Origin: UMGS1766 sp963597355
Lineage (GTDB): Bacteria > Bacillota > Clostridia > Oscillospirales > Oscillospiraceae
DNA length: 64,000 bases
NCBI GenBank assembly: GCA_963597355.1
Contig: CAVBPR010000003.1
Coordinates: forward strand, 1-64,000
Reading direction: 5' to 3'
Below are positions 34,370 to 42,523 of the stretch, in pieces. The notes under the pieces were generated by a model that was given only the letters and a program-made list of their open reading frames with translations, was not told the origin of the DNA and made no database searches. A program made the translations under genes and the position numbers. Positions within the stretch are counted from its first letter, which is position 1. Each line of letters starts with the position of its first letter.

Positions 34370-34977
34370 CTTTTTCTCCCCTTGATGCTCAAGGTATACT
34401 GGCAGCAGATATTTTCGATATCAATATCGGTTGCCGCCGGAATTTTCAGCACCCCGCCGCAATCGGCGCAGCGCAGGACAATGGATGCATACTTCACATC
34501 CAGACTCCAACGCTTTGAGCCGCATGTGCAGGAGATACCGTCTCTCTGAGCAATTTCCTTAATCTCAGAAAGCACTTCCTGCATAACAATCGGGTTTAAG
34601 AATCCTTCTTTTCCGTTCTCTGCGTTTTCCGGCAGTTCATCTGCCGTCAGTTCCATTCGTTTTGCCGCTTCCAACACGGCATCTTCTTCTCCCACAACGC
34701 AGCTGTCGTATCCGGTTGCCTTGCAGGTTAAGGCCAAAGCCTTGCGCCGCAGCAGAGCTTCCTGCGGACAGGACACCTCATGATTGCGGCCGCATGCCAC
34801 ACAAGGCACGCTCAGATAATACATGCTTCCCATATTTTCCACTCGCAGAGAGGATTTTCCGCAAGGGCAATCAATCCTGCAATTCCCGGCTGCCAAGGCA
34901 AAAGCCGATTGCTGGGCAATCACCAATTGCTTGCATTCCGGACAAATATAGGCAAAGCTACGCAATTCATTTGACAT
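34366..34977 (-). CDS. cysteine-rich zinc-ribbon protein of unknown function
   Basis: A 203-residue soluble protein with several metal-binding pairs: CPEC near residue 12, CPCG near 37, CVAC near 58 and, at the C terminus, CTCG and CADCG. The middle (about 105-145) is acidic and helical. The arrangement suggests two or three zinc ribbons; I do not recognise a named family, though similar proteins occur in Clostridia next to fatty-acid genes. The overlap with the thioesterase gene (ATGA) indicates they were coupled. It has its own upstream promoter. Confidence 0.6.
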   Translation of the reverse strand: MSNELRSFAYICPECKQLVIAQQSAFALAAGNCRIDCPCGKSSLRVENMGSMYYLSVPCVACGRNHEVSCPQEALLRRKALALTCKATGYDSCVVGEEDAVLEAAKRMELTADELPENAENGKEGFLNPIVMQEVLSEIKEIAQRDGISCTCGSKRWSLDVKYASIVLRCADCGGVLKIPAATDIDIENICCQYTLSIKGRKR

Positions 34978-35022
34978 AGAAAGCTCCTCTTCTGGTAGGC
35001 ATATTCATATAATTAGCATTTT

Positions 35023-35051
35023 ATTATAGCATAGAACAATTCAAAAAACAA
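35023..35051 (-). promoter_or_regulatory. promoter of the zinc-ribbon/thioesterase transcript
   Basis: On the minus strand an extended -10 TGCTATAAT (TATAAT at 35023-35028) lies 17 bases after TTGTTT (35046-35051). Confidence 0.6.
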
Positions 35052-35085
35052 TTCACAGTAGAAATGGATTCAAATGGCAAATAAA

Positions 35086-35106
35086 AGCCCCCGGAATCCG
35101 GGGGCT
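35086..35106 (-). terminator. terminator of guaB
   Basis: AGCCCCCGGA and TCCGGGGGCT form a strong hairpin followed on the minus strand by TTTTATTTG, 19 bases after the guaB stop. Confidence 0.85.
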
Positions 35107-35125
35107 TCTGGTTTGCTCAAATATT

Positions 35126-36634
35126 TTAGCTGTTGCTGTTGCTTCCGTTGCGCAACGTAACATCGTGGCTTCCGCCCTCCACAATGCTGGTGGAAGAAAC
35201 CACAGTCAGGCGCGCCTTTTCCTGCAGTTCCGGAATGGAATTACAGCCACAGTTGCACATGGTGGATTTCACTTTATAGAGCGTGGCCTGTACGCCATCG
35301 GCCAACGGGCCTGCATAGGGCACATAGCTGTCCACGCCTTCCTCAAAGCTCAGCTTGGTAGCGCCGCCAAGGTCATACCGCTGCCAGTTGCGGGCACGAT
35401 TGGAACCTTCGCCCCAATACTCCTTCATGGTAGTTCCGTTGACACGCACCTTCAGAGACGGACTTTCCTCAAAACGAGCGAAATAACGACCCAACATGAC
35501 AAAGTCAGCGCCCATAGCCAGTGCCAGCGTCATGTGATAATCATGCACAATTCCGCCGTCAGAGCAGATCGGCACATAAATGCCCGTCTCCTTAAAGTAT
35601 TCATCGCGAGCCTTGGCAACCTCAATCACAGCGGTAGCCTGGCCCCGGCCAATACCCTTTGTTTCACGGGTAATGCAAATGGAACCTCCGCCAATGCCAA
35701 TCTTGACAAAGTCCGCACCGGCCTCAGCCAGGAAACGGAAGCCCTCAGCGTCTACTACGTTGCCAGCGCCCACCTTTACGGTGTCCCCGTACTTGGCGCG
35801 AATCCACTGCAATGTGCGCAGCTGCCATTCAGAATAGCCTTCGGAGGAGTCAATGCACAACACATCCACACCGGCATCCACCAGTGCAGGCACGCGCTCC
35901 GCATAATCGCGGGTGTTGATTCCGGCACCTACCACATAGCTCTTATTGGCATCCAACAACTCGTTGACATTTTCCTTATGGCTGTCATAGTCTTTGCGGA
36001 AGACCATGTACTTCAAACAACCGTTGCTGTCCAGCAAAGGAAGAGAATTGATCTTATTGTCCCAGATAATGTCGTTTGCTTCCTTCAGAGTGGTGCTGGC
36101 AGGTGCTGTTACCAGCTTCTCCAGCGGCGTCATAAACTCGGAAACTTTCATATCGCGGCTCATACGGCTGACACGATAGTCGCGGCTGGCAACAATGCCA
36201 ACCAGCTTTCCATTCGGTGTGCCGTCCACAGTAATTGCAATTGTGGAGTGCCCTGTCTTTTCCTTCAGTGCAAGCACATCCGCCAGCGTCGCATCCGGAG
36301 ACAAGTTGGAATCGGATGTGACAAACCCCTTTTTATAGTCTTTCACGCGAGCAACCATGGCGGCCTCGTCCTCGATGCTCTGAGAACCATAAATGAAGGA
36401 GACGCCACCCTGCTTTGCCAGGGCAATGGCAAGTTTCTCTCCAGAAACTGCCTGCATAACTGCACTGACCATAGGAATGTTCATGGACAAAGGGCACTCT
36501 TCCTGCCCCTTACGATACTTGACCAGGGGGGTCTTCAAACTGACCGCATCCGGCACGTTCTCTGCAGAGGAGTAGCCTGGTACCAGAAGGTACTCGCCAA
36601 AGGTACGGGAAGGCTCTGAATAGTAATAAGCCAT
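35126..36634 (-). CDS. guaB: IMP dehydrogenase
   Basis: A 502-residue enzyme that oxidises IMP to XMP with NAD+, the committed step to GMP. The barrel start has VSLKTPLVKY; two CBS repeats lie at about residues 110-230 (TLADVLALKEKTGHSTIAIT and VSEFMTPLEKLVTAP). The active-site Cys is in GGGSICITRE near 320, with the flap and ICSDGGI later. I chose the ATG at 36634 (MAYYYSEPS) because AGAAGGAG lies 8 bases upstream and homologues begin here; a longer reading to 36808 has no support. It is monocistronic with its own promoter and terminator. Confidence 0.93.
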   Translation of the reverse strand: MAYYYSEPSRTFGEYLLVPGYSSAENVPDAVSLKTPLVKYRKGQEECPLSMNIPMVSAVMQAVSGEKLAIALAKQGGVSFIYGSQSIEDEAAMVARVKDYKKGFVTSDSNLSPDATLADVLALKEKTGHSTIAITVDGTPNGKLVGIVASRDYRVSRMSRDMKVSEFMTPLEKLVTAPASTTLKEANDIIWDNKINSLPLLDSNGCLKYMVFRKDYDSHKENVNELLDANKSYVVGAGINTRDYAERVPALVDAGVDVLCIDSSEGYSEWQLRTLQWIRAKYGDTVKVGAGNVVDAEGFRFLAEAGADFVKIGIGGGSICITRETKGIGRGQATAVIEVAKARDEYFKETGIYVPICSDGGIVHDYHMTLALAMGADFVMLGRYFARFEESPSLKVRVNGTTMKEYWGEGSNRARNWQRYDLGGATKLSFEEGVDSYVPYAGPLADGVQATLYKVKSTMCNCGCNSIPELQEKARLTVVSSTSIVEGGSHDVTLRNGSNSNS

Positions 36635-36676
36635 GTGATCGACTCCTTCTATAATAATTTTAAACTCGTGTCCCAT

Positions 36677-36705
36677 ATCATAGCATATTTTTTGGGGGAA
36701 TACAA
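36677..36705 (-). promoter_or_regulatory. promoter of guaB
   Basis: On the minus strand TTGTAT (36700-36705), a 17-base spacer and an extended TGCTATGAT (-10 at 36677-36682), 43 bases before the ATG. Confidence 0.65.
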
Positions 36706-36985
36706 ACGATTCTGCGACGGAGTTTATAAAAATAATCTCCATTTTTTCTTGCATTTCCACCAAAATCAAATGCCTTATTCTCTTCTCCCGTTGCGTGGGC
36801 AATTTCACATGTCAGAAAATCCGGCAGGCTTATTTTTGTACATTTGCACAAAAATAAATGGTTGAATTTTAGCAATCCTGCAAACTTTGCAGAACTGCAC
36901 CCAGCAGCATTGACATCAGTATTGTAATATGATAGAAATGTATCATAACATTCCGAAGAAGCTTCTAGAATTGTTTCACAAAACT

Positions 36986-37084
36986 GGAAGCGGAGGAGAC
37001 TCTGGAGAATCTCGCAAGAGTGCCGAAGGTGCAAGATCAGCAACGATGTTGATCGAATCTCTCAGGCAAAAGGACAGAGCTTCA
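36986..37084 (+). promoter_or_regulatory. glycine riboswitch (single aptamer)
   Basis: The aptamer core is clear: GGAGGAGACTCTGGAGA, then GTGCCGAAGGTGCAA and TCTCTCAGGCAAAAGGACAG, enclosed by GAAGC (36987-36991) and GCTTC (37079-37083). A terminator at 37134-37158 forms the expression platform ahead of an AGCS symporter gene. Glycine riboswitches on such transporters can act as ON or OFF switches; the direction is not evident here. No second aptamer is seen on either side. Confidence 0.92.
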
Positions 37085-37133
37085 AATCGCAATCTTTACC
37101 AAGATAATCCGATTTGTTTGCGCGTGATTTTTC

Positions 37134-37158
37134 AGAGCCGCTCCAAGGGAGCGGCTCT
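37134..37158 (+). terminator. glycine-riboswitch terminator
   Basis: AGAGCCGCTCC and GGAGCGGCTCT flank a short AAG loop, followed by TCTCTTCTCTTC, a weak T-run, 40 bases before the symporter start. Confidence 0.75.
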
Positions 37159-37198
37159 TCTCTTCTCTTCGGAAAATTTGGATTTGGGAGAGAAATCA

Positions 37199-38593
37199 AT
37201 GGACGCTTTACTTCACGTTGTGCAGACAATTAACAGCTATTTGTCTGACTACATTCTGGTCATCATGCTGGTTGCATGCGGACTTTTCTTCTCTATTCGC
37301 ACCCGCTTTGTTCAGGTGCGCTGCTTTGGGGAAGGCATGCGCCGCGTGTTCGGCAACTTTTCCCTTCACGGCGGCAAGCATGAAGGCGGCATCAGTTCCT
37401 TTCAGGCGCTGACAACTGCTATTGCAGCTCAAGTCGGTACCGGAAACATCGTCGGTGCCTGCGGTGCTATTCTGGTTGGTGGCCCCGGCGCAATCTTCTG
37501 GATGTGGATCATCGCTTTCTTCGGCATGGCAACCATCTACGCAGAAGCCGTTCTGGCTCAGGATACAAAAGTAGTCCACGAAGACGGAAGCGTTTCCGGC
37601 GGCCCGGTCTACTACATCAAACGCGCTTTTAATAATAATTTTGGTCGTTTTATGGCTGCATTTTTTGCGGTCGCCATCATTTTGGCCCTTGGCTTTATGG
37701 GCAGCATGGTGCAATCCAATTCCATCAGTGAAGCCTGCTCCAATGCCTTTGGCATCCCCGGCTGGATCATCGGCATTTTCGTTGCGGTCCTCTCTGGCAT
37801 CATCTTCATCGGCGGCGTTGATCGCATTGCCTCTGTAACCGAAAAAATTGTTCCGTTCATGGCCTGTGCCTATCTGGTGCTTGGCTTGATTGTTTTGATC
37901 GTTCGGATTCGCTATATTCCCGAAACCTTCGGCATGATTTTCCACTATGCCTTCGTTCCCAACGCCATCATCGGCGGCGGCATCGGTTATGCTTTAAAAA
38001 CAGCTATCAGCCAGGGCGTCAAGCGCGGCCTGTTTTCCAACGAAGCCGGCATGGGTTCCACTCCTCACGCTCACGCAATTGCAAAGGTCGAAACACCTCA
38101 CGAACAAGGCGTGGTTGCCATGATCGGTGTTTTTATCGACACCTTTGTTGTGCTTACAATGACCGCCCTGATTGTTATCTCCACGCTGTATGCCGGCAAT
38201 GGCATTCTGGCCAGCGGAGCTGCCGATGGCGTATCCAAAACAAACATGGCACAGTTGGCCTTCTCCTCCGTATTTGGCAATGTAGCCGGTAATTCCATTG
38301 TTGCTATCTGCCTGCTGTTTTTCGCTTTTTCAACTATCATCAGCTGGAATTTCTTTGGACGAATCAATGTGAAATACCTGTCCCACGGCAGCAAAGCTGC
38401 AAACGCAGTTTATTCTGTTATTGCAGTGGTATTCATCTTCCTCGGCTCCTGCCTGTCCAACGACCTGGTTTGGGAACTGACGGACATGTTCAATCAGCTC
38501 ATGGTAATCCCCAACGTCATCGCATTGTTTGCACTGTCTGGTCTGGTTGTTTCCTCCATCCGCCAGCACGACAGTAAGAATTTACGCAAATAA
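37199..38593 (+). CDS. AGCS-family sodium:alanine/glycine symporter (copy 2)
   Basis: A 464-residue symporter with VGTGNIVGACGAILVGGPGA near residue 80 and SNEAGMGSTPHAHAIAK near 280, the family signature. The glycine riboswitch upstream supports glycine (or alanine) as substrate. The ATG at 37199 follows GGGAGAGAAATCA; the open frame extends upstream to 36929 but that part is the riboswitch RNA and should not be translated. It is monocistronic, ending at a bidirectional hairpin. Confidence 0.92.
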   Translation: MDALLHVVQTINSYLSDYILVIMLVACGLFFSIRTRFVQVRCFGEGMRRVFGNFSLHGGKHEGGISSFQALTTAIAAQVGTGNIVGACGAILVGGPGAIFWMWIIAFFGMATIYAEAVLAQDTKVVHEDGSVSGGPVYYIKRAFNNNFGRFMAAFFAVAIILALGFMGSMVQSNSISEACSNAFGIPGWIIGIFVAVLSGIIFIGGVDRIASVTEKIVPFMACAYLVLGLIVLIVRIRYIPETFGMIFHYAFVPNAIIGGGIGYALKTAISQGVKRGLFSNEAGMGSTPHAHAIAKVETPHEQGVVAMIGVFIDTFVVLTMTALIVISTLYAGNGILASGAADGVSKTNMAQLAFSSVFGNVAGNSIVAICLLFFAFSTIISWNFFGRINVKYLSHGSKAANAVYSVIAVVFIFLGSCLSNDLVWELTDMFNQLMVIPNVIALFALSGLVVSSIRQHDSKNLRK

Positions 38594-38606
38594 GTTCTAC
38601 TTATAA

Positions 38607-38649
38607 AGAGCCTCCGATTGCTTCTTTTCAAGAAGCAATCGGAGGCTCT
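38607..38649. terminator. bidirectional terminator
   Basis: AGAGCCTCCGATTGCTTC and GAAGCAATCGGAGGCTCT are perfect 18-base complements; T-rich sequence follows. It ends AGCS copy 2 and the minus-strand operon starting at 41114. Confidence 0.9.
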
Positions 38650-38654
38650 TTTGT

Positions 38655-38873
38655 TTATGCCATATCAATTAGCATTGGAGTTCTGGACAGCAGAATACAT
38701 ACAACCGCTACAACCAGAAAATTTACCGCTGCAATCAATACAATCCATCTCGGTCTCATGGAACAGCCGCTGGCTTTGCAAACCAGTATACCGCAACCAA
38801 TGCAAACCAGTGAGGTCACTGCTGCTATGCACAACATTTTTCCAATCCATGAAAATCCATAAATCCATCGCAT
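38655..38873 (-). CDS. small membrane protein, unknown function
   Basis: A 72-residue protein with two predicted membrane helices (GKMLCIAAVTSLVCIGCGILV and WIVLIAAVNFLVVAVVCILL) joined by a short basic loop with SGCSMRPR. I chose the ATG at 38873 because GGAGGG lies 7 bases upstream, inside the longer reading from 38888. It is the last gene of the operon with a GGDEF protein, a LOG-family protein and an acetyltransferase; no similarity is recognised. Confidence 0.6.
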   Translation of the reverse strand: MRWIYGFSWIGKMLCIAAVTSLVCIGCGILVCKASGCSMRPRWIVLIAAVNFLVVAVVCILLSRTPMLIDMA

Positions 38874-38898
38874 GGTCGAACCCTCCATTTACGCTCTA

Positions 38899-39471
38899 TC
38901 AGGCCCGGTCTTCCTCTGCAATCTCTCGAATTACTTTACATGGATTACCGGCAGCAATTACTCCATCCGGAATATCTTTTGTTACCACACTTCCTGCGCC
39001 GATCACCACATTGCTGCCAATGGTGACTCCGGGAACAATCTTTACTCCGCCGCCAATCCATACATTGCTTCCGATGGTCACCGGTTTTGCGTATTCCAGT
39101 CCGGCATTTCGCTGGGCCGCGTTGATCGGATGCCCTGCCGTATAGATGCCGCAATCGGGTGCAATGAAAACATAATCTCCAATGGTAACCGGCGCTTCAT
39201 CCAGAATCACCAAATTGAAATTGGAATAAAAATTTTTCCCTATATGGATGTTATATCCGAAATCACAGTGAAACGGCTGTTCCACATATCCGTTTTCCCC
39301 CATGTCCGGAATAATTTCCCGAATAAGTTCCTTTTTCTGCTCGGTTTCTCTTGGAGAGAGCAAATTAAACGCATGGCATTTTGACTGACATTCCATGCGT
39401 TCCGCCAGCAGCTCTGCGTCATAATTGTTATCATACAAAAGACCCAAAGCCGCCTTTTCCTTTTCAGTCAT
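38899..39471 (-). CDS. sugar O-acetyltransferase (maltose acetyltransferase-like)
   Basis: A 190-residue left-handed beta-helix acetyltransferase. An N-terminal Mac domain (MTEKEKAALGLLYD) precedes hexapeptide repeats, with HCDFGYNIHIGKNF, the catalytic-His region TAGHPINAAQRNAG and VWIGGGVKIVPGVTIGSNVV near the end. It would use acetyl-CoA to acetylate a sugar hydroxyl. The ATG at 39471 follows GGAGGCAGATCGG and overlaps the preceding LOG gene by 8 bases. The acceptor in vivo is unknown for most members. Confidence 0.88.
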   Translation of the reverse strand: MTEKEKAALGLLYDNNYDAELLAERMECQSKCHAFNLLSPRETEQKKELIREIIPDMGENGYVEQPFHCDFGYNIHIGKNFYSNFNLVILDEAPVTIGDYVFIAPDCGIYTAGHPINAAQRNAGLEYAKPVTIGSNVWIGGGVKIVPGVTIGSNVVIGAGSVVTKDIPDGVIAAGNPCKVIREIAEEDRA

Positions 39472-40021
39472 CCGATCTGCCTCCTGATCCAGCCTGAATA
39501 ATCTCCGCAATTTCCTCTAAATTGCTGGCAAAATAAACCCGTTTCAGCCGTTCTTCTGTGGACAGTCCCGCCTCCACCATATGATTCAGCATTGCTTTTA
39601 AGTGGTTATAATAGCCGTTGAGATTATAGAAAATGCAGGGAGCATCCAAGAAATCCAGCGACACCTGAGACATCACCTCAGCGATCTCCTCCAGGGTCCC
39701 AGTTCCCCCGGGAAAGGCAATGAAAGCATCTCCCAGCTCCATCATTTTGGCCTTTCGCTCCAAAATATCCTTTGTCACGATCAGCTCTGTCAGACCATCA
39801 TGCTGCAGCACAGCATCAATAAAAAACTGCGGTTCAACACCGATCACTTTTCCCTGTGCCGCCAGAGCGCTGTCTGCCAGAACGCCCATCAAGCCACTTC
39901 GGGAACCTCCATAAATCAGTGTATTTCCATTTTCCCCGATCCAGGTTCCCAATTCAGTTACGGCGCGCTTCAATGCCGGGTCGTTTCCCTCCATTGCACC
40001 GAGATAAACTGTTATATTCAT
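39464..40021 (-). CDS. LOG-family protein (TIGR00730, nucleotide 5'-monophosphate phosphoribohydrolase-like)
   Basis: A 185-residue Rossmann-fold protein with GGSRSGLMG near residue 38 and the catalytic PGGTGTLEE near 106, the pair that defines LOG (Lonely guy) enzymes that remove ribose 5-phosphate from modified AMP. In bacteria without cytokinin it is often of unknown role. The ATG at 40021 follows AAGGAGCGCAGAC; a longer frame starting at 40039 lacks support. It follows the GGDEF gene by 31 bases and overlaps the acetyltransferase gene. Confidence 0.88.
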   Translation of the reverse strand: MNITVYLGAMEGNDPALKRAVTELGTWIGENGNTLIYGGSRSGLMGVLADSALAAQGKVIGVEPQFFIDAVLQHDGLTELIVTKDILERKAKMMELGDAFIAFPGGTGTLEEIAEVMSQVSLDFLDAPCIFYNLNGYYNHLKAMLNHMVEAGLSTEERLKRVYFASNLEEIAEIIQAGSGGRSDD

Positions 40022-40052
40022 GTCTGCGCTCCTTTCCAAATCCTCTTGCCAT

Positions 40053-41114
40053 TCAGCGGCGGGACTGTTTAAACTGATACATCATCGCATCCGCTTCTGC
40101 AACTACATCAACAATGCTCTGATCCTTCGGATCAAAGGAAGCATAACCGATGGACACCAGGGGCATTCTGCTCTCCTTTTCCCGCAATTCACTCATTCGA
40201 TCAAAGAATCCACGGTTTAACGTCTCAATGTTCGCCAGATTTTTCGTTAAAATAACGCAGAATTCATCTCCGCCATAGCGAAAGCATTTTCCAGAGTTAG
40301 CATAGCTTTTTTTAATTGCTTCACCGATTTCCTGCAGCACCTCATCTCCGAATGCATGACCATAGACATCGTTGATTGCCTTAAATTGATCCACATCAAA
40401 AAACGTCACAATGCATGACTTCTCCATGTGGGAAATTGCATTTTCAAAGCCCCTCCGGTTCAACAGGCCCGTCTGCTCATCCGTCTGCTGAATCATTTCC
40501 AGCGTAAGGACATATACCATGATAGAGGCAACCGACAGCGTCAAATAATCTACTTTCAGTTCGCTGTTGATCAGCTGAATACATACACCGGTGACCAGCA
40601 ACAGAGCGATCAGTAAAAAGGTTGCATTGCCTGCATACTGATATTTTTTTGTGTTGCTGAAGATAATATGCATGACATAAAGCAAAGAAAGAATATAGGC
40701 CGCAATATAAATCCAATAGAACTGCTCGTGATAATAATAGTTGTTCTCGTCCACATAATAGACAAAGCCGAAAAACGCAGATACAAATTCAAAGCCTGCA
40801 TTTGTTATCAACAGGACGGTACATACTCTTACCCATTTTCGCTCAATTATCCACGCAAAAAGATAACCTGTCAGCGGAGCAATCGACAACTCCAGCATCT
40901 TCACCGCAATGTGGAGCCACCGGTATGCCACATCGGCTCCATCTAAAAGCGTTCCAAGCCATTCACAGCAGGCAGCAACCGAAATAACCGCAAACAGAAG
41001 ATGAAACAATCTTCGCCTCACATGAGTCAATGTATTACTGTGTGCGATAAAAATTTGCATTATAATCAGCGCAAACAGATTGATTGCCAGCGCAGCAGTA
41101 TAGTACTCAAACAT
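40053..41114 (-). CDS. membrane-bound diguanylate cyclase (GGDEF)
   Basis: A 353-residue protein. About eight hydrophobic segments fill residues 1-195, then a GGDEF domain begins at DEQTGLLNRRGFENAI. The catalytic motif RYGGDEFCVIL (near 285) is intact, so it should make cyclic di-GMP from GTP. No RxxD inhibitory site is seen just before GGDEF. The N-terminal region would sense an unknown signal in the membrane. The ATG at 41114 follows AAAGGGCCGATCAAG, a weak ribosome site; a GTG ten codons upstream is an alternative. It leads a four-gene operon. Confidence 0.87.
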   Translation of the reverse strand: MFEYYTAALAINLFALIIMQIFIAHSNTLTHVRRRLFHLLFAVISVAACCEWLGTLLDGADVAYRWLHIAVKMLELSIAPLTGYLFAWIIERKWVRVCTVLLITNAGFEFVSAFFGFVYYVDENNYYYHEQFYWIYIAAYILSLLYVMHIIFSNTKKYQYAGNATFLLIALLLVTGVCIQLINSELKVDYLTLSVASIMVYVLTLEMIQQTDEQTGLLNRRGFENAISHMEKSCIVTFFDVDQFKAINDVYGHAFGDEVLQEIGEAIKKSYANSGKCFRYGGDEFCVILTKNLANIETLNRGFFDRMSELREKESRMPLVSIGYASFDPKDQSIVDVVAEADAMMYQFKQSRR

Positions 41115-41319
41115 CTTGATCGGCCCTTTAAATTTATTTTGCACGATGAAATCACGCTGTTTGCCTTGATTGTATCATAGGAATAATAATTTGACAACGA
41201 TATGGAAAAAACGCCCCATATTTTTACATGGATTTTTTCATACCTTAACAAAGCTGAAACAAAACTCCACTCATCCGCTTCAGATCACCCATTCTCTAGC
41301 TTCACCAACGCACAAAAAA

Positions 41320-41346
41320 CAGGTGCACAGCATCGCTGCACACCTG
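41320..41346 (-). terminator. terminator of lrgAB
   Basis: CAGGTGCACAG and CTG..CACCTG pair as an imperfect stem; on the minus strand it is followed by TTTTTTG. The 243 bases between this operon and the GGDEF gene hold nothing else that I recognise. Confidence 0.75.
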
Positions 41347-41357
41347 AAAAAGACAGT

Positions 41358-42050
41358 TTACCATATCATTGCGAAGATCGAGGCACCCAGCACAGTCATC
41401 AACCCCGCAACTGCGATAGAAAGACTGCTCATCGCGCCCTCTACTTCACCTAATTCCATCGCCTTGCTGGTTCCGATCGCATGCGCCGAAGTTCCCAGGG
41501 CAACGCCCTTCGCCACCGGCTCATGAATGCGGAAGAGCTTAAACACCAGCTCTCCAATCACATTGCCCAACACACCGGTAACGATAATTACCGCCACGGT
41601 AATGCTGACCACACCGCCCAGTTCCTCACTGACACCCATGGCAATTGCTGTGGTAATGCTCTTTGGCAACAGCGTCACATAGGTTTCATGGGTTAAGCCG
41701 AACAAAATTGCCATGAACAAAACACAGCCCAGACTCGTCAACACTCCGGACAATATGCCTGCAAAAATTGCTTTCCAGTACCGCTTCAACTGCTGCAGCT
41801 GCTCATAAAGCGGAATGGCAAGGCAAACGGTAGCTGGGGTAAGCAAATAACTCAGATATTTTGCCCCTTCATAATACGTGTCATAATCCATATGACAGGC
41901 CACAACCACAATTATGGTCAACACGATAGAAATAAGCAGTGGATTCAGAAAGCCAAATTTCAGTTTTTTCTTCAGCCACATTCCAAACATGTAGGTTAGC
42001 AGACTGACCGTCACGCCAAAAAAGGAGGAAGTCAAAATTAAGTCATGCAT
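41358..42050 (-). CDS. lrgB: LrgB/CidB-family membrane protein
   Basis: A 230-residue membrane protein with about seven helices and the family region LLPKSITTAIAMGVSEELGG followed by VAKGVALGTSAHAIGTSKA. LrgB and LrgA/CidA proteins are holin-antiholin-like and are linked to autolysis, and in several Firmicutes to pyruvate or glycolate uptake. It overlaps the lrgA gene by 8 bases and ends at a terminator. Confidence 0.9.
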   Translation of the reverse strand: MHDLILTSSFFGVTVSLLTYMFGMWLKKKLKFGFLNPLLISIVLTIIVVVACHMDYDTYYEGAKYLSYLLTPATVCLAIPLYEQLQQLKRYWKAIFAGILSGVLTSLGCVLFMAILFGLTHETYVTLLPKSITTAIAMGVSEELGGVVSITVAVIIVTGVLGNVIGELVFKLFRIHEPVAKGVALGTSAHAIGTSKAMELGEVEGAMSSLSIAVAGLMTVLGASIFAMIW

Positions 42051-42411
42051 TCTTTTTCCTCGCCTTTCTGCCGCGGCGAATCACCGCTTGCGCCACCAAA
42101 CCGGATACCGCCATAACCACTACAGTGCTTACAAAAGTGATTACTGCAACAGGAAGCCATATCGGCTTCAGCACTCCCCAGGAATCCAGCAGACCAACGG
42201 AAGCCGGAATAAACATGACCGGCATGATGTCGATCAAAAACTTTCCACTCTCTCGCACAGACGAAAGCTTAATCACGCCGGTACACAGTGCCCCCAACAT
42301 GAGCAGCAACCCATAAATGCTGGCTGGAACCGGCAATGGAATCAGCCAGTGCAGCAGCTCTCCCAAAAAGGAGACAAACAGAATAATTGTAAATTGTTTT
42401 AAGTAACGCAA
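42043..42411 (-). CDS. lrgA: LrgA/CidA-family membrane protein
   Basis: A 122-residue protein with four helices, including LPVPASIYGLLLMLGALC and DIMPVMFIPASVGLLDSW, typical of the CidA/LrgA holin-like group. The likely start is a TTG at 42411, 11 bases after AAGGAG. It is divergent from the dihydrouridine synthase gene, with about 110 bases between. Confidence 0.88.
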   Translation of the reverse strand: MRYLKQFTIILFVSFLGELLHWLIPLPVPASIYGLLLMLGALCTGVIKLSSVRESGKFLIDIMPVMFIPASVGLLDSWGVLKPIWLPVAVITFVSTVVVMAVSGLVAQAVIRRGRKARKKNA

Positions 42412-42523
42412 AAAAGGTCAGCTCCTTTGAATTCAAGAAGTATTATAGCACCGAATCCTTGGAATTGCTTGTCTTTTCCACCACCACATGATACAATTTT
42501 ACCAAAAAAGGAGGCGATAAACT

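Noticed and set aside
35165..36619. 484-residue plus-strand open frame opposite guaB
   Set aside because: Very long but entirely antisense to IMP dehydrogenase, with a cysteine/histidine-rich shadow composition and no family motif.
36929..37198. N-terminal extension of AGCS copy 2
   Set aside because: This stretch is the glycine riboswitch and terminator; the strong ribosome site and family start are at 37199.
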